A program made the translations under genes and the position numbers. 64,000 nt of DNA from an uncultured Gammaproteobacteria bacterium (lineage in GTDB: Bacteria; Pseudomonadota; Gammaproteobacteria; HK1). Under the pieces are notes generated by a model that did no database searches, was not told the origin of the DNA, and worked only from the letters and a program-made list of their open reading frames with translations. The stretch lies in contig CAMYJH010000031.1 in assembly GCA_947258715.1 (NCBI GenBank), positions 1 through 64,000 of the forward strand. Reading direction: 5' to 3'. Shown here one piece after another: positions 44,825 to 53,915 of this stretch. The stretch's first letter is position 1. Every line of letters begins with the position of its first letter.

Positions 44825-47101
44825 TCAGGTCGCTTCGCCGGCTTCGACGTCGGCTTCTACCGGCTCAAACTCGAAGTGCAGGCTGCCGTCTTCGACCCCG
44901 ACGCGCACCGTGCCGCCGCCTACCAGTCGCCCGAACAGCAATTCTTCGGCCAGCGGGCGCTTGATATTTTCTTGGATGATACGGGCCATCGGGCGGGCGC
45001 CCATCTTCGGATCGAAACCATTTTCAGCCAGCCACTTGCGGGCATCTTCGTCGACGTCGATGGCAACCCGTTTTTCTTCCAGCTGGCCTTCGAGTTCGAT
45101 TATGAACTTATCGACCACGTGACCGATAGTTTTTTCGTCAAGCGAGCCGAATTCTACGATGGCGTCGAGTCGGTTTCGGAACTCCGGAGTGAAGGTGCGT
45201 TTGATGACTTCGATACTGTCACCGGTGTGGTCCTGCTGCGTGAAGCCGATACTGGGACGGCTCATCTGCTCGGCACCACAGTTGGTTGTCATCACCAGAA
45301 CGATATTGCGGAAATCCGCCTTGCGCCCGTTGTTGTCGGTCAAAGTGCCGTGGTCCATCACCTGGAGTAAGAGGTTGAAGACGTCGGGATGCGCCTTTTC
45401 AACCTCGTCCAGCAGCAGCACCGCGTGGGGATGCTTGTTGATTTCCTCGGTCAGCAGGCCGCCCTGGTCGAAGCCCACGTAACCCGGGGGCGCGCCGATC
45501 AGCCTCGAAACCGTGTGCCGCTCCATGTATTCCGACATGTCGAAGCGCACCAGTTCGATGCCCATGATCCGGGCGAGCTGCCGGGTGACCTCGGTTTTGC
45601 CCACCCCGGTCGGCCCGGCAAAAAGGAAGGAGCCTATGGGTTTTTCCGCGTCGCGAAGGCCGGAACGCGCCATCTTGATGGCGGCGGAAAGCGTCTGGAT
45701 AGCGCTGTCCTGGCCATAAACCACCATCTTGAGATCACGCTCGAGGTTGCGCAGCACGTCTTTGTCAGATGTCGACACGGTTTTGGGCGGCACTCTCGCC
45801 ATACGCGAGATGACGATCTCAATCTCGCCAACGCCGATCGTCTTTTTGCGCCGTGATGCCGGCAGCAACTTTTGCGTAGCGCCCGCCTCGTCGATGACAT
45901 CGATGGCCTTGTCGGGGAGATAGCGCTCGTTGATGTACCTGTGCGAGAGCTCCGCGGCGATGCGGATTGCCTGGTGCGAGTATTTGACCTGGTGGTGCTC
46001 TTCGAATCTGGACTTGAGCCCTTTGAGGATCTTGACCGTCTCCTCGACGGAAGGCTCGGTGACGTCGATCTTCTGGAAACGACGCGACAGCGCCCGGTCT
46101 TTCTCGAATATTCCCCGGTACTCCTGGTAGGTGGTCGAACCGATGCAGCGCAAATCGCCCGAAGCCAGCATCGGCTTGATCAGGTTGGATGCGTCCATGA
46201 CGCCGCCGGATGCGGCGCCGGCGCCGATGATGGTGTGGATCTCGTCGATGAACAGGATAGAGCCGGGCTCTTTTTTGAGCTGTGCGAGGACACCCTTGAG
46301 GCGCTTCTCGAAGTCTCCTCGATACTTGGTTCCGGCCAGAAGGGCGCCAAGGTCGAGGGCATAGATGGTGCTCTCGTGGAGGATGTCCGGAACCTCGCCG
46401 TCAACGATCATCTTCGCCAGCCCCTCGGCCATGGCGGTTTTACCCACGCCGGCTTCGCCGACGTAAAGAGGATTGTTTTTTCTCCGCCGGCACAGAATCT
46501 GGACTGTTCGCTGAATCTCGTCCCGACGCCCGATCAGGGGATCGATCTTGCCAAGCAGAGCCTGCTGGTTGAGATTGATGGCGTAGGCCTCCAGCGGTGA
46601 TTTGCTGGAGGACTCACTGAGTTTTTCCTCTTCCGCCGGCGCGAATGCATCAGCATCTTCGTTGTCGTGGACCTTGGAAATCCCGTGAGAGATGTAGTTG
46701 ACGATGTCGAGCCGGGTGATGTTCTGGCGGTTGAGGAAGTAAACCGCTTGGGACTCCCGTTCGCCGAAAATAGCGACCAGAACGTTGGCGCCGGTGACCT
46801 CTTTCTTCCCCGACGACTGCACGTGGAAGACCGCACGCTGCAGCACGCGCTGGAAGCCGAGCGTCGGCTGGGTCTCGCGATCGTCCTTAACCGGCAGCAC
46901 CGGCGTCGATTCGCCGAGATACTCGGTGAGCTCTTCGCGAAGCTTGTCGATCTCCACCCCGCATGCCTTGAGCACTTTACTGGCGGCCGGATTGTCGAGC
47001 AGTGCCAGAAGCAGATGCTCCACGGTCATGAATTCGTGCCGTTTCTCGCGGGCTTCGCGGAAAGCCGAATTGAGCGTCAGCTCCAGTTCTTTGCTCAACA
47101 T
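44825..47101 (-). CDS. clpA: ATP-dependent Clp protease ATP-binding subunit ClpA
   Basis: A 758-residue AAA+ unfoldase that feeds substrates to ClpP. It has the N-terminal Clp_N domain (MLSKELELTLNSAFREAREKRHEFMTVEHLL) and two AAA+ modules. Walker A motifs are GEAGVGKTAMAEGLA in D1 and GPTGVGKTEVTRQLA in D2. D2 also contains DMSEYMERHTVSRLIGAPPGYVGFDQGG. The IGFTQQD-type ClpP-contact loop, GFTQQDH in this protein, is present. It follows clpS by 25 bp on the same strand, the standard arrangement. The C-terminal region has an acidic tail (EVEAGEAT-like). It is full length. Confidence 0.98.
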   Translation of the reverse strand: MLSKELELTLNSAFREAREKRHEFMTVEHLLLALLDNPAASKVLKACGVEIDKLREELTEYLGESTPVLPVKDDRETQPTLGFQRVLQRAVFHVQSSGKKEVTGANVLVAIFGERESQAVYFLNRQNITRLDIVNYISHGISKVHDNEDADAFAPAEEEKLSESSSKSPLEAYAINLNQQALLGKIDPLIGRRDEIQRTVQILCRRRKNNPLYVGEAGVGKTAMAEGLAKMIVDGEVPDILHESTIYALDLGALLAGTKYRGDFEKRLKGVLAQLKKEPGSILFIDEIHTIIGAGAASGGVMDASNLIKPMLASGDLRCIGSTTYQEYRGIFEKDRALSRRFQKIDVTEPSVEETVKILKGLKSRFEEHHQVKYSHQAIRIAAELSHRYINERYLPDKAIDVIDEAGATQKLLPASRRKKTIGVGEIEIVISRMARVPPKTVSTSDKDVLRNLERDLKMVVYGQDSAIQTLSAAIKMARSGLRDAEKPIGSFLFAGPTGVGKTEVTRQLARIMGIELVRFDMSEYMERHTVSRLIGAPPGYVGFDQGGLLTEEINKHPHAVLLLDEVEKAHPDVFNLLLQVMDHGTLTDNNGRKADFRNIVLVMTTNCGAEQMSRPSIGFTQQDHTGDSIEVIKRTFTPEFRNRLDAIVEFGSLDEKTIGHVVDKFIIELEGQLEEKRVAIDVDEDARKWLAENGFDPKMGARPMARIIQENIKRPLAEELLFGRLVGGGTVRVGVEDGSLHFEFEPVEADVEAGEAT

Positions 47102-47126
47102 ATGCGTGGCTGCCTTTATTTGGGCT

Positions 47127-47447
47127 TCAAGCGTATTCCATTGTGCACAGAAGCGGGTGATTGTTTTCCCGGGAATAATCGTTGGTTTGTGCGACCTTGG
47201 TCTCGGCTATCTCCCTCGAAAAAACACCGCAAACGCCTTTCCCCTGGGTGTGCACCTGAAGCATGACGCGGACGGCGCGCTCTCGCTCCATGCTGAAAAA
47301 CCTTTCCAATACGTGTACCACAAACTCCATTGGAGTGTAGTCGTCGTTGAGCAGTACCACGCTATACAAAGGGGGCCGTTTTAACTTTGGCTTTGCCTCT
47401 TGTACGGCAAGCCCATCTTCGCGCGTGGTCTCTGGCGAGTCTGCCAT
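47127..47447 (-). CDS. clpS: ATP-dependent Clp protease adaptor ClpS
   Basis: A 106-residue adaptor that delivers N-degron substrates to ClpA. The conserved core is [24 protein letters not shown], followed by [23 protein letters not shown], the N-degron-binding region. An acidic, poorly structured N-terminus of about 25 residues precedes it, as is usual. It lies directly upstream of clpA and would be cotranscribed with it. The promoter must be in the 339-bp gap 47448-47786, but I see no obvious motif, and cspD, often found here, is absent. Confidence 0.96.
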   Translation of the reverse strand: MADSPETTREDGLAVQEAKPKLKRPPLYSVVLLNDDYTPMEFVVHVLERFFSMERERAVRVMLQVHTQGKGVCGVFSREIAETKVAQTNDYSRENNHPLLCTMEYA

Positions 47448-47786
47448 AGCGAAATTCTAGCTTATCTCCAACGCCCTTTCATGACCGCTCGGCGTGACCC
47501 GCCTCCGGTAAAAAAACCTTTGGCTACGGTAGCTTACAATGTCTTCGGCCGGGGATTCTGCCGCCTTGTCTTAGCCTTTGACGGCGCCAGAGGCAAAGGA
47601 GTTTCGTCGCGCGCCGGAGATAATCCGGACAATTGCGGTCCCCCTTCGTGACACTCTTCACCACCCGCCGAATTCGGCACCCCGGGGCCTTCGGGGAACA
47701 TTACTTTGCCAAATGTCGCCTACCTGAATCAATAACTTAGGCCGTACTTGGTTTATCTCGGTCTTACTCTGCCGGGGCTGGGCCGG
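47448..47786. other. 339-bp gap upstream of clpS
   Basis: No convincing gene, repeat or terminator is visible. It is expected to hold the clpS-clpA promoter and the 3' end region of the LysR-type regulator gene, both on the reverse strand. Confidence 0.4.
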
Positions 47787-48734
47787 TCAGTCAGCTCGGC
47801 CACGAGCTCTCGGCTTGTTGGCGAAAAACTCCGGATCCATGGCGGCGATGAAGCGCCGGGCCGCCGGCGACAGAAACTTTCCCCGTCTGAGAACAACACC
47901 ATAGGTGCGTTTGGGAAAGTAGTCCCCGAGCGGGATGACAGAAAGATTGTCCTCTTCGGCGAGACAGATGCTGGAAACGATAGAGACGCCGAGTCCGAGA
48001 CCCACATATTTCTTTATCACCTCCCAGCCGCCGGCCTCAAGGGTCACCTTGTAAGGCAGGTTGTGCTGCTGGAAAACCAGATCTACCACGCGCCAGGTGC
48101 TGAGGTGCTTGGGCGGAAGTATGAGGCCGTGGGGGCTGATGTCTTGGAGCATCAGTTTGCGCTTGTTTGCCAGCGGGTGGTCGCGGGCCGTAATCAGTAC
48201 CGTGTCGTAGGAAAAAATCGGCCGGTAGTCGATGTCGTCCGGGATCTCCAGCATGGAGCCTACGGCGAAATCCACCGCGTCGGCACGAAGCTGACTGAGG
48301 CCGTCACGGCCCGTGACGTTATGCATCCGCAGCTGGATGCCGGGGTGTTTGCTGGCGAAGGCCTGCATGAACTTGGGAAGTATATAGAGGATGGTGGACT
48401 CGCCGGCGGCGATGTCGAGCTCGCCCGAGTCGAGACTTCCGCAACGCTCGGCGAAGGTCGCCGGCAGCGTGTCCATGCCCTCGACCAGTGGTGAGGCGAG
48501 CGCGTAGAGCACCTGGCCTTCGGGAGTGAGGTTGATACGCGGGCCACGGCGTTCAAACAGAGCCACGCCCAGCTCCTGCTCTAGGGCCCGGACCTGCAGC
48601 GAGACCGACGGCTGGCTCAGAAACATGCGCTCAGCCGCCTTGGAAATGCTGTTTGCCTGAGCGGCATAGCAGAACGCTCTTAGCTTCTTGAGCCGATTTT
48701 GCTTGTAATAAAAGCGGTTGCCGGAAGCTTCCAT
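47787..48734 (-). CDS. LysR-type transcriptional regulator, divergent from aceA
   Basis: A 315-residue LysR-family regulator with an N-terminal winged helix-turn-helix (LKKLRAFCYAAQANSISKAAERMFLSQPSVSLQVRALEQELG) and a two-lobed effector domain (LDIAAGESTILYILPKFMQAFASKHPGIQL, VLITARDHPLANKR, LGLGVSIVSSICL). The effector domain resembles CysB-type members. I prefer the ATG at 48732-48734 because the 13 upstream codons are not family-like. It is divergent from isocitrate lyase with a 365-bp intergenic region, so regulation of aceA and of its own gene is likely. The co-inducer is unknown; a glyoxylate-shunt metabolite is a guess. Confidence 0.88.
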   Translation of the reverse strand: MEASGNRFYYKQNRLKKLRAFCYAAQANSISKAAERMFLSQPSVSLQVRALEQELGVALFERRGPRINLTPEGQVLYALASPLVEGMDTLPATFAERCGSLDSGELDIAAGESTILYILPKFMQAFASKHPGIQLRMHNVTGRDGLSQLRADAVDFAVGSMLEIPDDIDYRPIFSYDTVLITARDHPLANKRKLMLQDISPHGLILPPKHLSTWRVVDLVFQQHNLPYKVTLEAGGWEVIKKYVGLGLGVSIVSSICLAEEDNLSVIPLGDYFPKRTYGVVLRRGKFLSPAARRFIAAMDPEFFANKPRARGRAD

Positions 48735-48775
48735 GGCCGTTTTGCCGCGCTCAGCTGCGGGGACGGGAACCAATC

Positions 48776-48790
48776 ATTAACCTGATTAAT
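48776..48790. promoter_or_regulatory. candidate LysR-type operator
   Basis: The palindrome ATTAA-CCTGA-TTAAT fits the T-N11-A form typical of LysR boxes. It begins 42 bases upstream of the regulator's start, so autoregulation is possible. It is about 310 bases from aceA. No experimental support, and AT-rich promoter sequence could produce it by chance. Confidence 0.35.
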
Positions 48791-49099
48791 ATTGAGCATT
48801 GAAACAATTGGGTTGTCAAATGCTCTTCGCCGGGTAAGCTGCAATGCAACATACGCAAGGATTTGAATCACTGGGAGTTGACGCAACGCACTATGGCAAT
48901 ACGGCAACATGGCTGAAACTGGCTCCCTTGTACGTATCCGGATCGGCAACCTGACTCGGTTCGCTCAGCCATTCCCCGCCCGTATCGCCCCGTCGTACGT
49001 CTTCCAGCGGCAACTACTCACACATTCGCCCTCGCCGTCTCCGAATTCCTCGGGCGGAATCCTTATAGCGCTCAGGTCCTAAGTTTTGGAGGTTATCCC
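48791..49099. promoter_or_regulatory. promoter region and ribosome-binding site of aceA
   Basis: The gap upstream of isocitrate lyase contains no gene. A GGAGG at 49088-49092 lies seven bases before the ATG and is a strong ribosome-binding site. I could not pick out confident -35/-10 boxes. Confidence 0.6.
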
Positions 49100-50410
49100 A
49101 TGAGTCAACGAGCTGAAGTTGAGACACTGGAGAAAGACTGGTCCGAAAATCCGCGCTGGTCCGGCGTTGAGCGAGGCTACACGGCGGAGGACGTCGTACG
49201 TCTGCGCGGCTCGGTCAACATCGAGTACACCTTGGCACGTCGTGGTGCGAACCGGCTTTGGACACTGCTAAACGAGCAGCCGTATCTCAACTCGCTTGGA
49301 GCGATCACGGGAAATCAGGCGATGCAGATGGCCAAGGCCGGTCTGCAGTCCATCTATCTAAGCGGTTGGCAGGTGGCCGCGGACGGCAACAATTCCGGGG
49401 AAATGTATCCCGACCAGAGTCTCTATCCCGCCGACAGCGTTCCCAGCGTAATTAGGAAGGTCAATAAAGCCTTTCAGCGCGCCGATCAGATCCACCACGC
49501 CGAAGGCAAGAACGGCATCGACTGGTTCCTGCCCATTGTTGCCGACGCTGAAGCCGGGTTTGGCGGCGTCCTGAATGCCTTCGAGCTGATGAAGGACATG
49601 ATTTCGGCGGGAGCGGCCGGCGTCCACTTCGAGGATCAGCTGTCCTCGGCAAAGAAATGCGGTCACATGGGCGGCAAGGTGCTGCTGCCCACTCAGGAGT
49701 CGGTGCAGAAGCTTATCGCTGCGCGACTCGCCGCCGACGTTTGCGGGGTGCCGACGGTACTTGTGGCGAGGACCGACGCCCTCGGTGCCGAGCTGCTTAC
49801 CAGCGACGTGGATCCCCGGGACCAGCGATTTCTCACTGGCGATCGCACCGTGGAAGGGTTCCATCACGTTCGCTGCGGCATGGAGCAGGCGGTATCCCGC
49901 AGCCTTGCCTATGCGCCATACGCCGATCTCATCTGGTTTGAGACCAGCAAGCCCGATCTGGGGGAGGCGCGCGAGTTTGCCGCCGCCGTGCATGAGCAAT
50001 ACCCGGGCAAGATGCTCGCCTACAATTGTTCGCCTTCATTCAACTGGAAAGCGAGCCTCGACGACGACACCATTGCTCGCTTTCAACGGGCTTTGGGTGA
50101 AATGGGCTACAAATACCAGTTCATCACTCTCGCGGGCTTTCACGCCCTCAATTACAGCATCTTCGATTTGGCGTCCAAGTACCGCGACAGCGGCATGTCC
50201 GCCTACGTTGAGCTTCAGGAGCAAGAGTTCGCTTCCGAGAGCCGCGGTTATACCGCGCACAAGCACCAGCGCGAGGTCGGCGCGGGCTATTTCGACGCCG
50301 TGACCCAGGCGATCACCGGAGGCAATTCGTCCATCACCGCACTTTCGGGCTCTACCGAAGAGGAGCAGTTTGACGACGGCTCGGGTGTCGATCAGAAAGC
50401 TGTTGCCTGA
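49100..50410 (+). CDS. aceA: isocitrate lyase
   Basis: A 436-residue enzyme that splits isocitrate to succinate and glyoxylate, the first step of the glyoxylate shunt, allowing growth on acetate or fatty acids. The catalytic motif KKCGHMGGK contains C187. The substrate motif [17 protein letters not shown] and [10 protein letters not shown] are also present. Length and sequence are like E. coli AceA (434). A strong ribosome-binding site precedes it and a clear terminator follows, so it is a single-gene transcript. aceB and aceK are not nearby. Together with the CBS-fused isocitrate dehydrogenase, it defines the isocitrate branch point in this organism. Confidence 0.98.
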   Translation: MSQRAEVETLEKDWSENPRWSGVERGYTAEDVVRLRGSVNIEYTLARRGANRLWTLLNEQPYLNSLGAITGNQAMQMAKAGLQSIYLSGWQVAADGNNSGEMYPDQSLYPADSVPSVIRKVNKAFQRADQIHHAEGKNGIDWFLPIVADAEAGFGGVLNAFELMKDMISAGAAGVHFEDQLSSAKKCGHMGGKVLLPTQESVQKLIAARLAADVCGVPTVLVARTDALGAELLTSDVDPRDQRFLTGDRTVEGFHHVRCGMEQAVSRSLAYAPYADLIWFETSKPDLGEAREFAAAVHEQYPGKMLAYNCSPSFNWKASLDDDTIARFQRALGEMGYKYQFITLAGFHALNYSIFDLASKYRDSGMSAYVELQEQEFASESRGYTAHKHQREVGAGYFDAVTQAITGGNSSITALSGSTEEEQFDDGSGVDQKAVA

Positions 50411-50446
50411 TTAATGAGACGCTGAAGCGATTCGGCAAGATGCCGG

Positions 50447-50478
50447 GCCGCGCACTTAGCACTGCGCGGCTTTTTTTT
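50447..50478 (+). terminator. rho-independent terminator of aceA
   Basis: The stem GCCGCGCA (50447-50454) / TGCGCGGC (50463-50470) encloses an 8-base loop and is followed by eight T residues. It begins 36 bases after the aceA stop codon. Confidence 0.92.
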
Positions 50479-50480
50479 CG

Positions 50481-50502
50481 GTGACGCGTGATGGGTGATG
50501 CG
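50481..50502. repeat. heptamer array after aceA terminator
   Basis: GTGACGC, GTGATGG and GTGATGC follow one another immediately after the T-run. The units match those at 13911 and 59093. Confidence 0.65.
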
Positions 50503-50521
50503 AAGGTGGGACCATGCCCGC

Positions 50522-50590
50522 TGTAGGAGCACCCTTGGGCGCGAATTTTTTGAAGCACTGCGGAAAGTTCGCCCGCAGGCGGGCTCCTTA
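50522..50590. repeat. REP-like palindromic element
   Basis: GCTGTAGGAGC...GGGCGCGAA on the left (from 50520) and TTCGCCCGCAGGCGGGCTCC on the right can pair into a hairpin. It is a variant of the GTAGGAGC element seen elsewhere in the window, here between convergent aceA and dapE. Confidence 0.65.
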
Positions 50591-50671
50591 ATTGTCTCTT
50601 GGCGGCCGAGGCTTTTGAGCCTGACCTTCGACATACGACATACGAAACACGCTTTTCGACTCCAACCCTGC

Positions 50672-51826
50672 CTACCGTCTACCGTCTAGCAAAAGAATCT
50701 CCATCACACGCTCGTAGATCTCTGACAAGAGATCCAGATCCTCGACCCGCACGCGTTCGTCGATTTTGTGGATGGTGGCGTTGACCGGACCGAGCTCCAC
50801 GACCTCCGCGCCGGTGGGGGCGACGAAGCGGCCGTCGGAAGTGCCGCCTTCTGTGGAAAGCGCGGCCTCACCCGCGGCAAGCTCTCGAATTGACGTCCTC
50901 ACCGCGTCCAGCAGGGCGCCTTCGCGGGTGAGAAAAGGTAGTGCCCCATGGGTCCACTGCACACGATGTTGGACTCCGTGTTTTTCCAGAACGACGGTGA
51001 CACGTTCCTTCAGCGCTCGCGCGGTAGTCTCTGTCGAGTAGCGAAAGTTGAAGCAGGCTTCGAGACCGCCGGGCACCACGTTTTCGACCCCGGTCCCCGC
51101 GTCGACGTTGGAAACCTGAAACGACGTGGGTGGAAAGTCGGCGTTGCCTTGATCCCAGACGGTGTCCGCCAGCTCCGCGAAGCCGCGGGCGAATGCGTGA
51201 ACGGGGTTGACTACCTGATCGGGGTAGGCGACGTGACCCTGTCGACCCAGCACGGTGACGCGGCCCGTGAGTGATCCGCGCCGTCCGTTCTTGACCACGT
51301 CACCGACCCGTACCCGGCTCGAGGGCTCGCCAACGAGGCACCAATCGATATGTTCCCCGCGCTGGCTCAGCTTCTCCACCACCTTCACTGTGCCGTCGAC
51401 GGCGTCACCTTCTTCATCACTGGTGAGCAAAACGCCAACGGAGCCACGATGTGCGGGGTGATTTGCTAAGAATCGCTCCAGGGCGGTGACAAACGCCGCA
51501 ACGCTGCCCTTCATGTCCGCAGCGCCGCGGCCGCAAAGGTAAGCGCCACGAAGTGTTGGCTCGAAAGGCGGTGTTTGCCACTCGGATTCCGGCCCGGCAG
51601 GCACCACGTCGGTGTGGCCGAGGAAAACGAACAAAGGCGCCTCCCCGCCTCGCCGCGCCCAGAGATTGGTCACCTCACCGAAATCCATGGTCTGGCAGTC
51701 GAGTCCGATCGCCGAAAGCCGATCCGCAATCAGCGCCTGGCAACCACCGTCTTCGGGGGTAACGGACGCTCTTGATATGAGCTCCATGGCAAGGGCGAGG
51801 GTGGGGGAGGAGGAGCGGGGAGGCAT
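50672..51826 (-). CDS. dapE: succinyl-diaminopimelate desuccinylase
   Basis: A 384-residue M20-family dizinc hydrolase of lysine and diaminopimelate synthesis, making LL-diaminopimelate for lysine and cell wall. Metal ligands and catalytic residues are visible: H71 in FLGHTDVVPAG, D73, D104 in GRGAADMKGS, E138/E139 in TSDEEGDA, and a late histidine in TIHKIDERV. GGTSDGRF is typical of DapE. Curiously, the last codons (DGRR-stop) are made from the heptamer array CTACCGT/CTACCGT, so the stop codon lies within a repeat. The ATG is at 51824-51826. It is adjacent to no other dap gene. Confidence 0.97.
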   Translation of the reverse strand: MPPRSSSPTLALAMELISRASVTPEDGGCQALIADRLSAIGLDCQTMDFGEVTNLWARRGGEAPLFVFLGHTDVVPAGPESEWQTPPFEPTLRGAYLCGRGAADMKGSVAAFVTALERFLANHPAHRGSVGVLLTSDEEGDAVDGTVKVVEKLSQRGEHIDWCLVGEPSSRVRVGDVVKNGRRGSLTGRVTVLGRQGHVAYPDQVVNPVHAFARGFAELADTVWDQGNADFPPTSFQVSNVDAGTGVENVVPGGLEACFNFRYSTETTARALKERVTVVLEKHGVQHRVQWTHGALPFLTREGALLDAVRTSIRELAAGEAALSTEGGTSDGRFVAPTGAEVVELGPVNATIHKIDERVRVEDLDLLSEIYERVMEILLLDGRR

Positions 51827-51870
51827 GGGATGCTAATCACTATTCAGGACTTGGGAATCGTTACCTGTCG

Positions 51871-51911
51871 AACGGCTTGATTTAGGGATTCGCGAGCAAG
51901 CTCACTCCTAC
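51871..51911 (-). repeat. GTAGGAGC-type REP element
   Basis: On the reverse strand it reads GTAGGAGTGAGCTTGCTCGC and then GAATCCCTAAATCAAGCC. It matches the element at 52900 and is the REP type common in pseudomonads. Confidence 0.75.
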
Positions 51912-51988
51912 GATGCGCCGCGCCTTCGATTGAAACTATCGCAGTTCAAACGTAGGGTTTCGTTTTCCGTCGCGTCAGGAGTCACCCG

Positions 51989-52288
51989 TTACGGCAGAAC
52001 CCTCTTGAAAGGCTTCACCGCAACTTTCGCGTAGACGCCGGCGGGATTGTAGGGATCTGCGTCAGCCCACGCATTTGCGTCCTCGAGAGAGTCAAATTCG
52101 GCGACGATTAAGCTGCCGCTGTAGCCGGCTTCCCCGGGATCGTCGGCATCCACGGCGGGATGTGGTCCCGCCAGCACCAGGCGACCCTCTTGCTTCAATG
52201 CTTCGAGACGTTCAAGGTGCGCCGCGCGAGCGCCTTTTCGTTTTTCCAGGCTGTTCTCTACGTCTTCGCAAGTAATGGCGTAAAGCAT
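51989..52288 (-). CDS. yciI: YciI family protein
   Basis: A 99-residue protein of the YciI family, small ferredoxin-like dimers of unknown function. It begins [19 protein letters not shown] and contains the conserved His/Asp motif in [15 protein letters not shown] and [22 protein letters not shown] at the end. The ATG at 52286-52288 is preceded by GAGGA and overlaps the last codon of yciB, so the two are coupled. An upstream open frame without homology can be ignored. Confidence 0.93.
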   Translation of the reverse strand: MLYAITCEDVENSLEKRKGARAAHLERLEALKQEGRLVLAGPHPAVDADDPGEAGYSGSLIVAEFDSLEDANAWADADPYNPAGVYAKVAVKPFKRVLP

Positions 52289-52851
52289 CAACGTTCCTCC
52301 TCGACTTTTTCGCCATCCACGTGCCGGGCAAGATAAAACCCCTGGGCGAGCACGAACACCAGGGTCAGGCCCAAAAGACCGAACAGCTTGAAGTCCACCC
52401 AAGTGTCGGTGTCGAAGTTGTAGACCACGTAGAGATTCAGTACCCCCATGAAAGTGAAGAACGTCACCCAGCTCATATTGAGCCGGCGCCAGACAAAGTC
52501 GGGAAGCTGCACCGAGCTCTCCATCATTCGACGCACCAAGTTTTTGCTTCCAACGAACTCGCTGGCAAGAAAGGCGACGGCGAACAGCCAGTTCACAACC
52601 GTGGGCTTCCATTTGATAAAGATTTCGTCCTTGAGCATCAGCGTTGCGCCGCCGAAGACCACAACCAGCACCAGGGTCACCAGGTGCATTTTTTCCACCC
52701 GGCGATTTCTGAACCAGGTCACTCCCACTTGAACCAGCGTTGCGGCAATAATCACCGCGGTCGCCACCAGAATGCCGCGCTGCGGATCCTCATGCATCTT
52801 GAAAGTGATGAAGAAGAGCAGTACGGGAAAGAAGTCGAAGAGCAGCTTCAT
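52288..52851 (-). CDS. yciB: inner membrane-spanning protein YciB (septation protein A)
   Basis: A 187-residue inner-membrane protein with about five hydrophobic segments (for example [47 protein letters not shown] and [19 protein letters not shown]). The [19 protein letters not shown] start and the loop [19 protein letters not shown] are family hallmarks. E. coli YciB takes part in envelope biogenesis and cell division. Its stop overlaps the yciI start by one base, a conserved gene pair. The start is ATG at 52849-52851. Confidence 0.96.
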   Translation of the reverse strand: MKLLFDFFPVLLFFITFKMHEDPQRGILVATAVIIAATLVQVGVTWFRNRRVEKMHLVTLVLVVVFGGATLMLKDEIFIKWKPTVVNWLFAVAFLASEFVGSKNLVRRMMESSVQLPDFVWRRLNMSWVTFFTFMGVLNLYVVYNFDTDTWVDFKLFGLLGLTLVFVLAQGFYLARHVDGEKVEEER

Positions 52852-52899
52852 ATAGTGCCGTGTTCGTTCATGCGTGAATTGAGACCAATCGAAGTCCGC

Positions 52900-52940
52900 T
52901 GTAGGAGCGAGCTTGCTCGCGAATCCTTAAATCAGGCCCT
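52900..52940 (+). repeat. GTAGGAGC-type REP element
   Basis: GTAGGAGCGAGCTTGCTCGC, then GAATCCTTAAATCAGG, is a textbook pseudomonad-like REP. GAGCGAGC/GCTCGC can pair. It lies just upstream of yciB. Confidence 0.85.
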
Positions 52941-52961
52941 TCAAGGGGTGACAAAGGCTAT

Positions 52962-53035
52962 GTAGATGGTAGACGGTAGATGCGGTAGTAGGGCGTTCTT
53001 GACTGCCCGCCGCGGCCTACCGTCTACGACCTACC
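52962..53035. repeat. heptamer inverted repeat (GTAGAYG type)
   Basis: GTAGATG, GTAGACG, GTAGATG at 52962-52982 are mirrored by CCTACCGTCTACGACCTACC ending at 53035. The gap 52852-53228 between yciB and the YciO-type gene holds only this and the REP element. Confidence 0.7.
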
Positions 53036-53228
53036 CTGTTCCGATACGTTCAATGCGCCCGATCTTCCGACGCCGAGCTCCCATTTCCAAAGCGGCCGGA
53101 TTATAGCCCAGTATTCCGTGAGCCTGCTGCCAGTGTGTGTTCGGGCCTGGCGCGCTGATAGAATGCGCCGGCGGCAGAGCGGGGGGGGCGCAAGATGCGG
53201 CGCGACCCGGAACGCCGGAGCACTAGGT

Positions 53229-53864
53229 ATGGCACAGTATTTCAGCATTCATCAGACCAACCCGCAGCGCCGGCTCATTTCCCAGGCGGTGGCCATCGTG
53301 CGCAACGGCGGCCTGATCGCCTATCCCACGGACTCCTGCTACGCGCTCGGCTGTGCGTTGGGCAACAAACAGGCGCTCGATGTAATCATTTCGATTCGCA
53401 AGCTTGACGAACGGCACAACTTTACTCTTGTTTGCCGAGACCTGTCCGAGCTCGGCAGCTACGCCCGGGCAGACAACACTGCATTCCGGATGCTCAAGGC
53501 GTTCACCCCGGGTCCGTACACCTTCATCCTCAAAGCCACCCGCGAGGTGCCGCGCAGGGCGCAGAATCCAAAACGCCGCACGGTGGGGATCCGCGTCCCG
53601 GACAATGTGGTTGCCAGCAGTCTGCTCGATAGTCTGGGGGAGCCCCTGTTGAGCTCCACGCTGTTGTTGCCGGAAGCGGATTTGCCGCTCACGGATCCCA
53701 AGGATATCTATGACCGTCTGGGCGATCGGCTCGACCTCGTCATCGACGGCGGCTTCTGCGGCGTCGAGCCAACGTCCGTGGTGGATCTCACCGAGCAACC
53801 GCCGCGGGTGCTGCGCAGGGGGCTGGGGGATACGAGCGCTTTTGAGACCCCGCAGCGTGATTGA
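53229..53864 (+). CDS. yciO: YciO/Sua5/YrdC family RNA-binding protein
   Basis: A 211-residue protein of the Sua5/YciO/YrdC superfamily, dsRNA-binding-like proteins related to the threonylcarbamoyl-adenylate synthases of tRNA modification. It shows the ATP-site motif RNGGLIAYPTDSCYALGC, the RPG-like FTPGPYTFIL, and RTVGIRVPDN. The gene order with trpS and M50 protease matches YciO rather than the essential TsaC. The ATG at 53229 is chosen; the 37 codons open upstream are not family-like. Function of YciO remains poorly defined. Confidence 0.93.
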   Translation: MAQYFSIHQTNPQRRLISQAVAIVRNGGLIAYPTDSCYALGCALGNKQALDVIISIRKLDERHNFTLVCRDLSELGSYARADNTAFRMLKAFTPGPYTFILKATREVPRRAQNPKRRTVGIRVPDNVVASSLLDSLGEPLLSSTLLLPEADLPLTDPKDIYDRLGDRLDLVIDGGFCGVEPTSVVDLTEQPPRVLRRGLGDTSAFETPQRD

Positions 53865-53915
53865 TTGCGGCGGCGACTAGCGCGGCCCGAACGCAGCCTG
53901 CACCTAGGGAAAATC

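Noticed and set aside
52289-52612. N-terminal extension of the YciI-like gene (108 codons)
   Set aside because: It overlaps yciB in another frame, and YciI proteins start exactly at the ATG at 52288.
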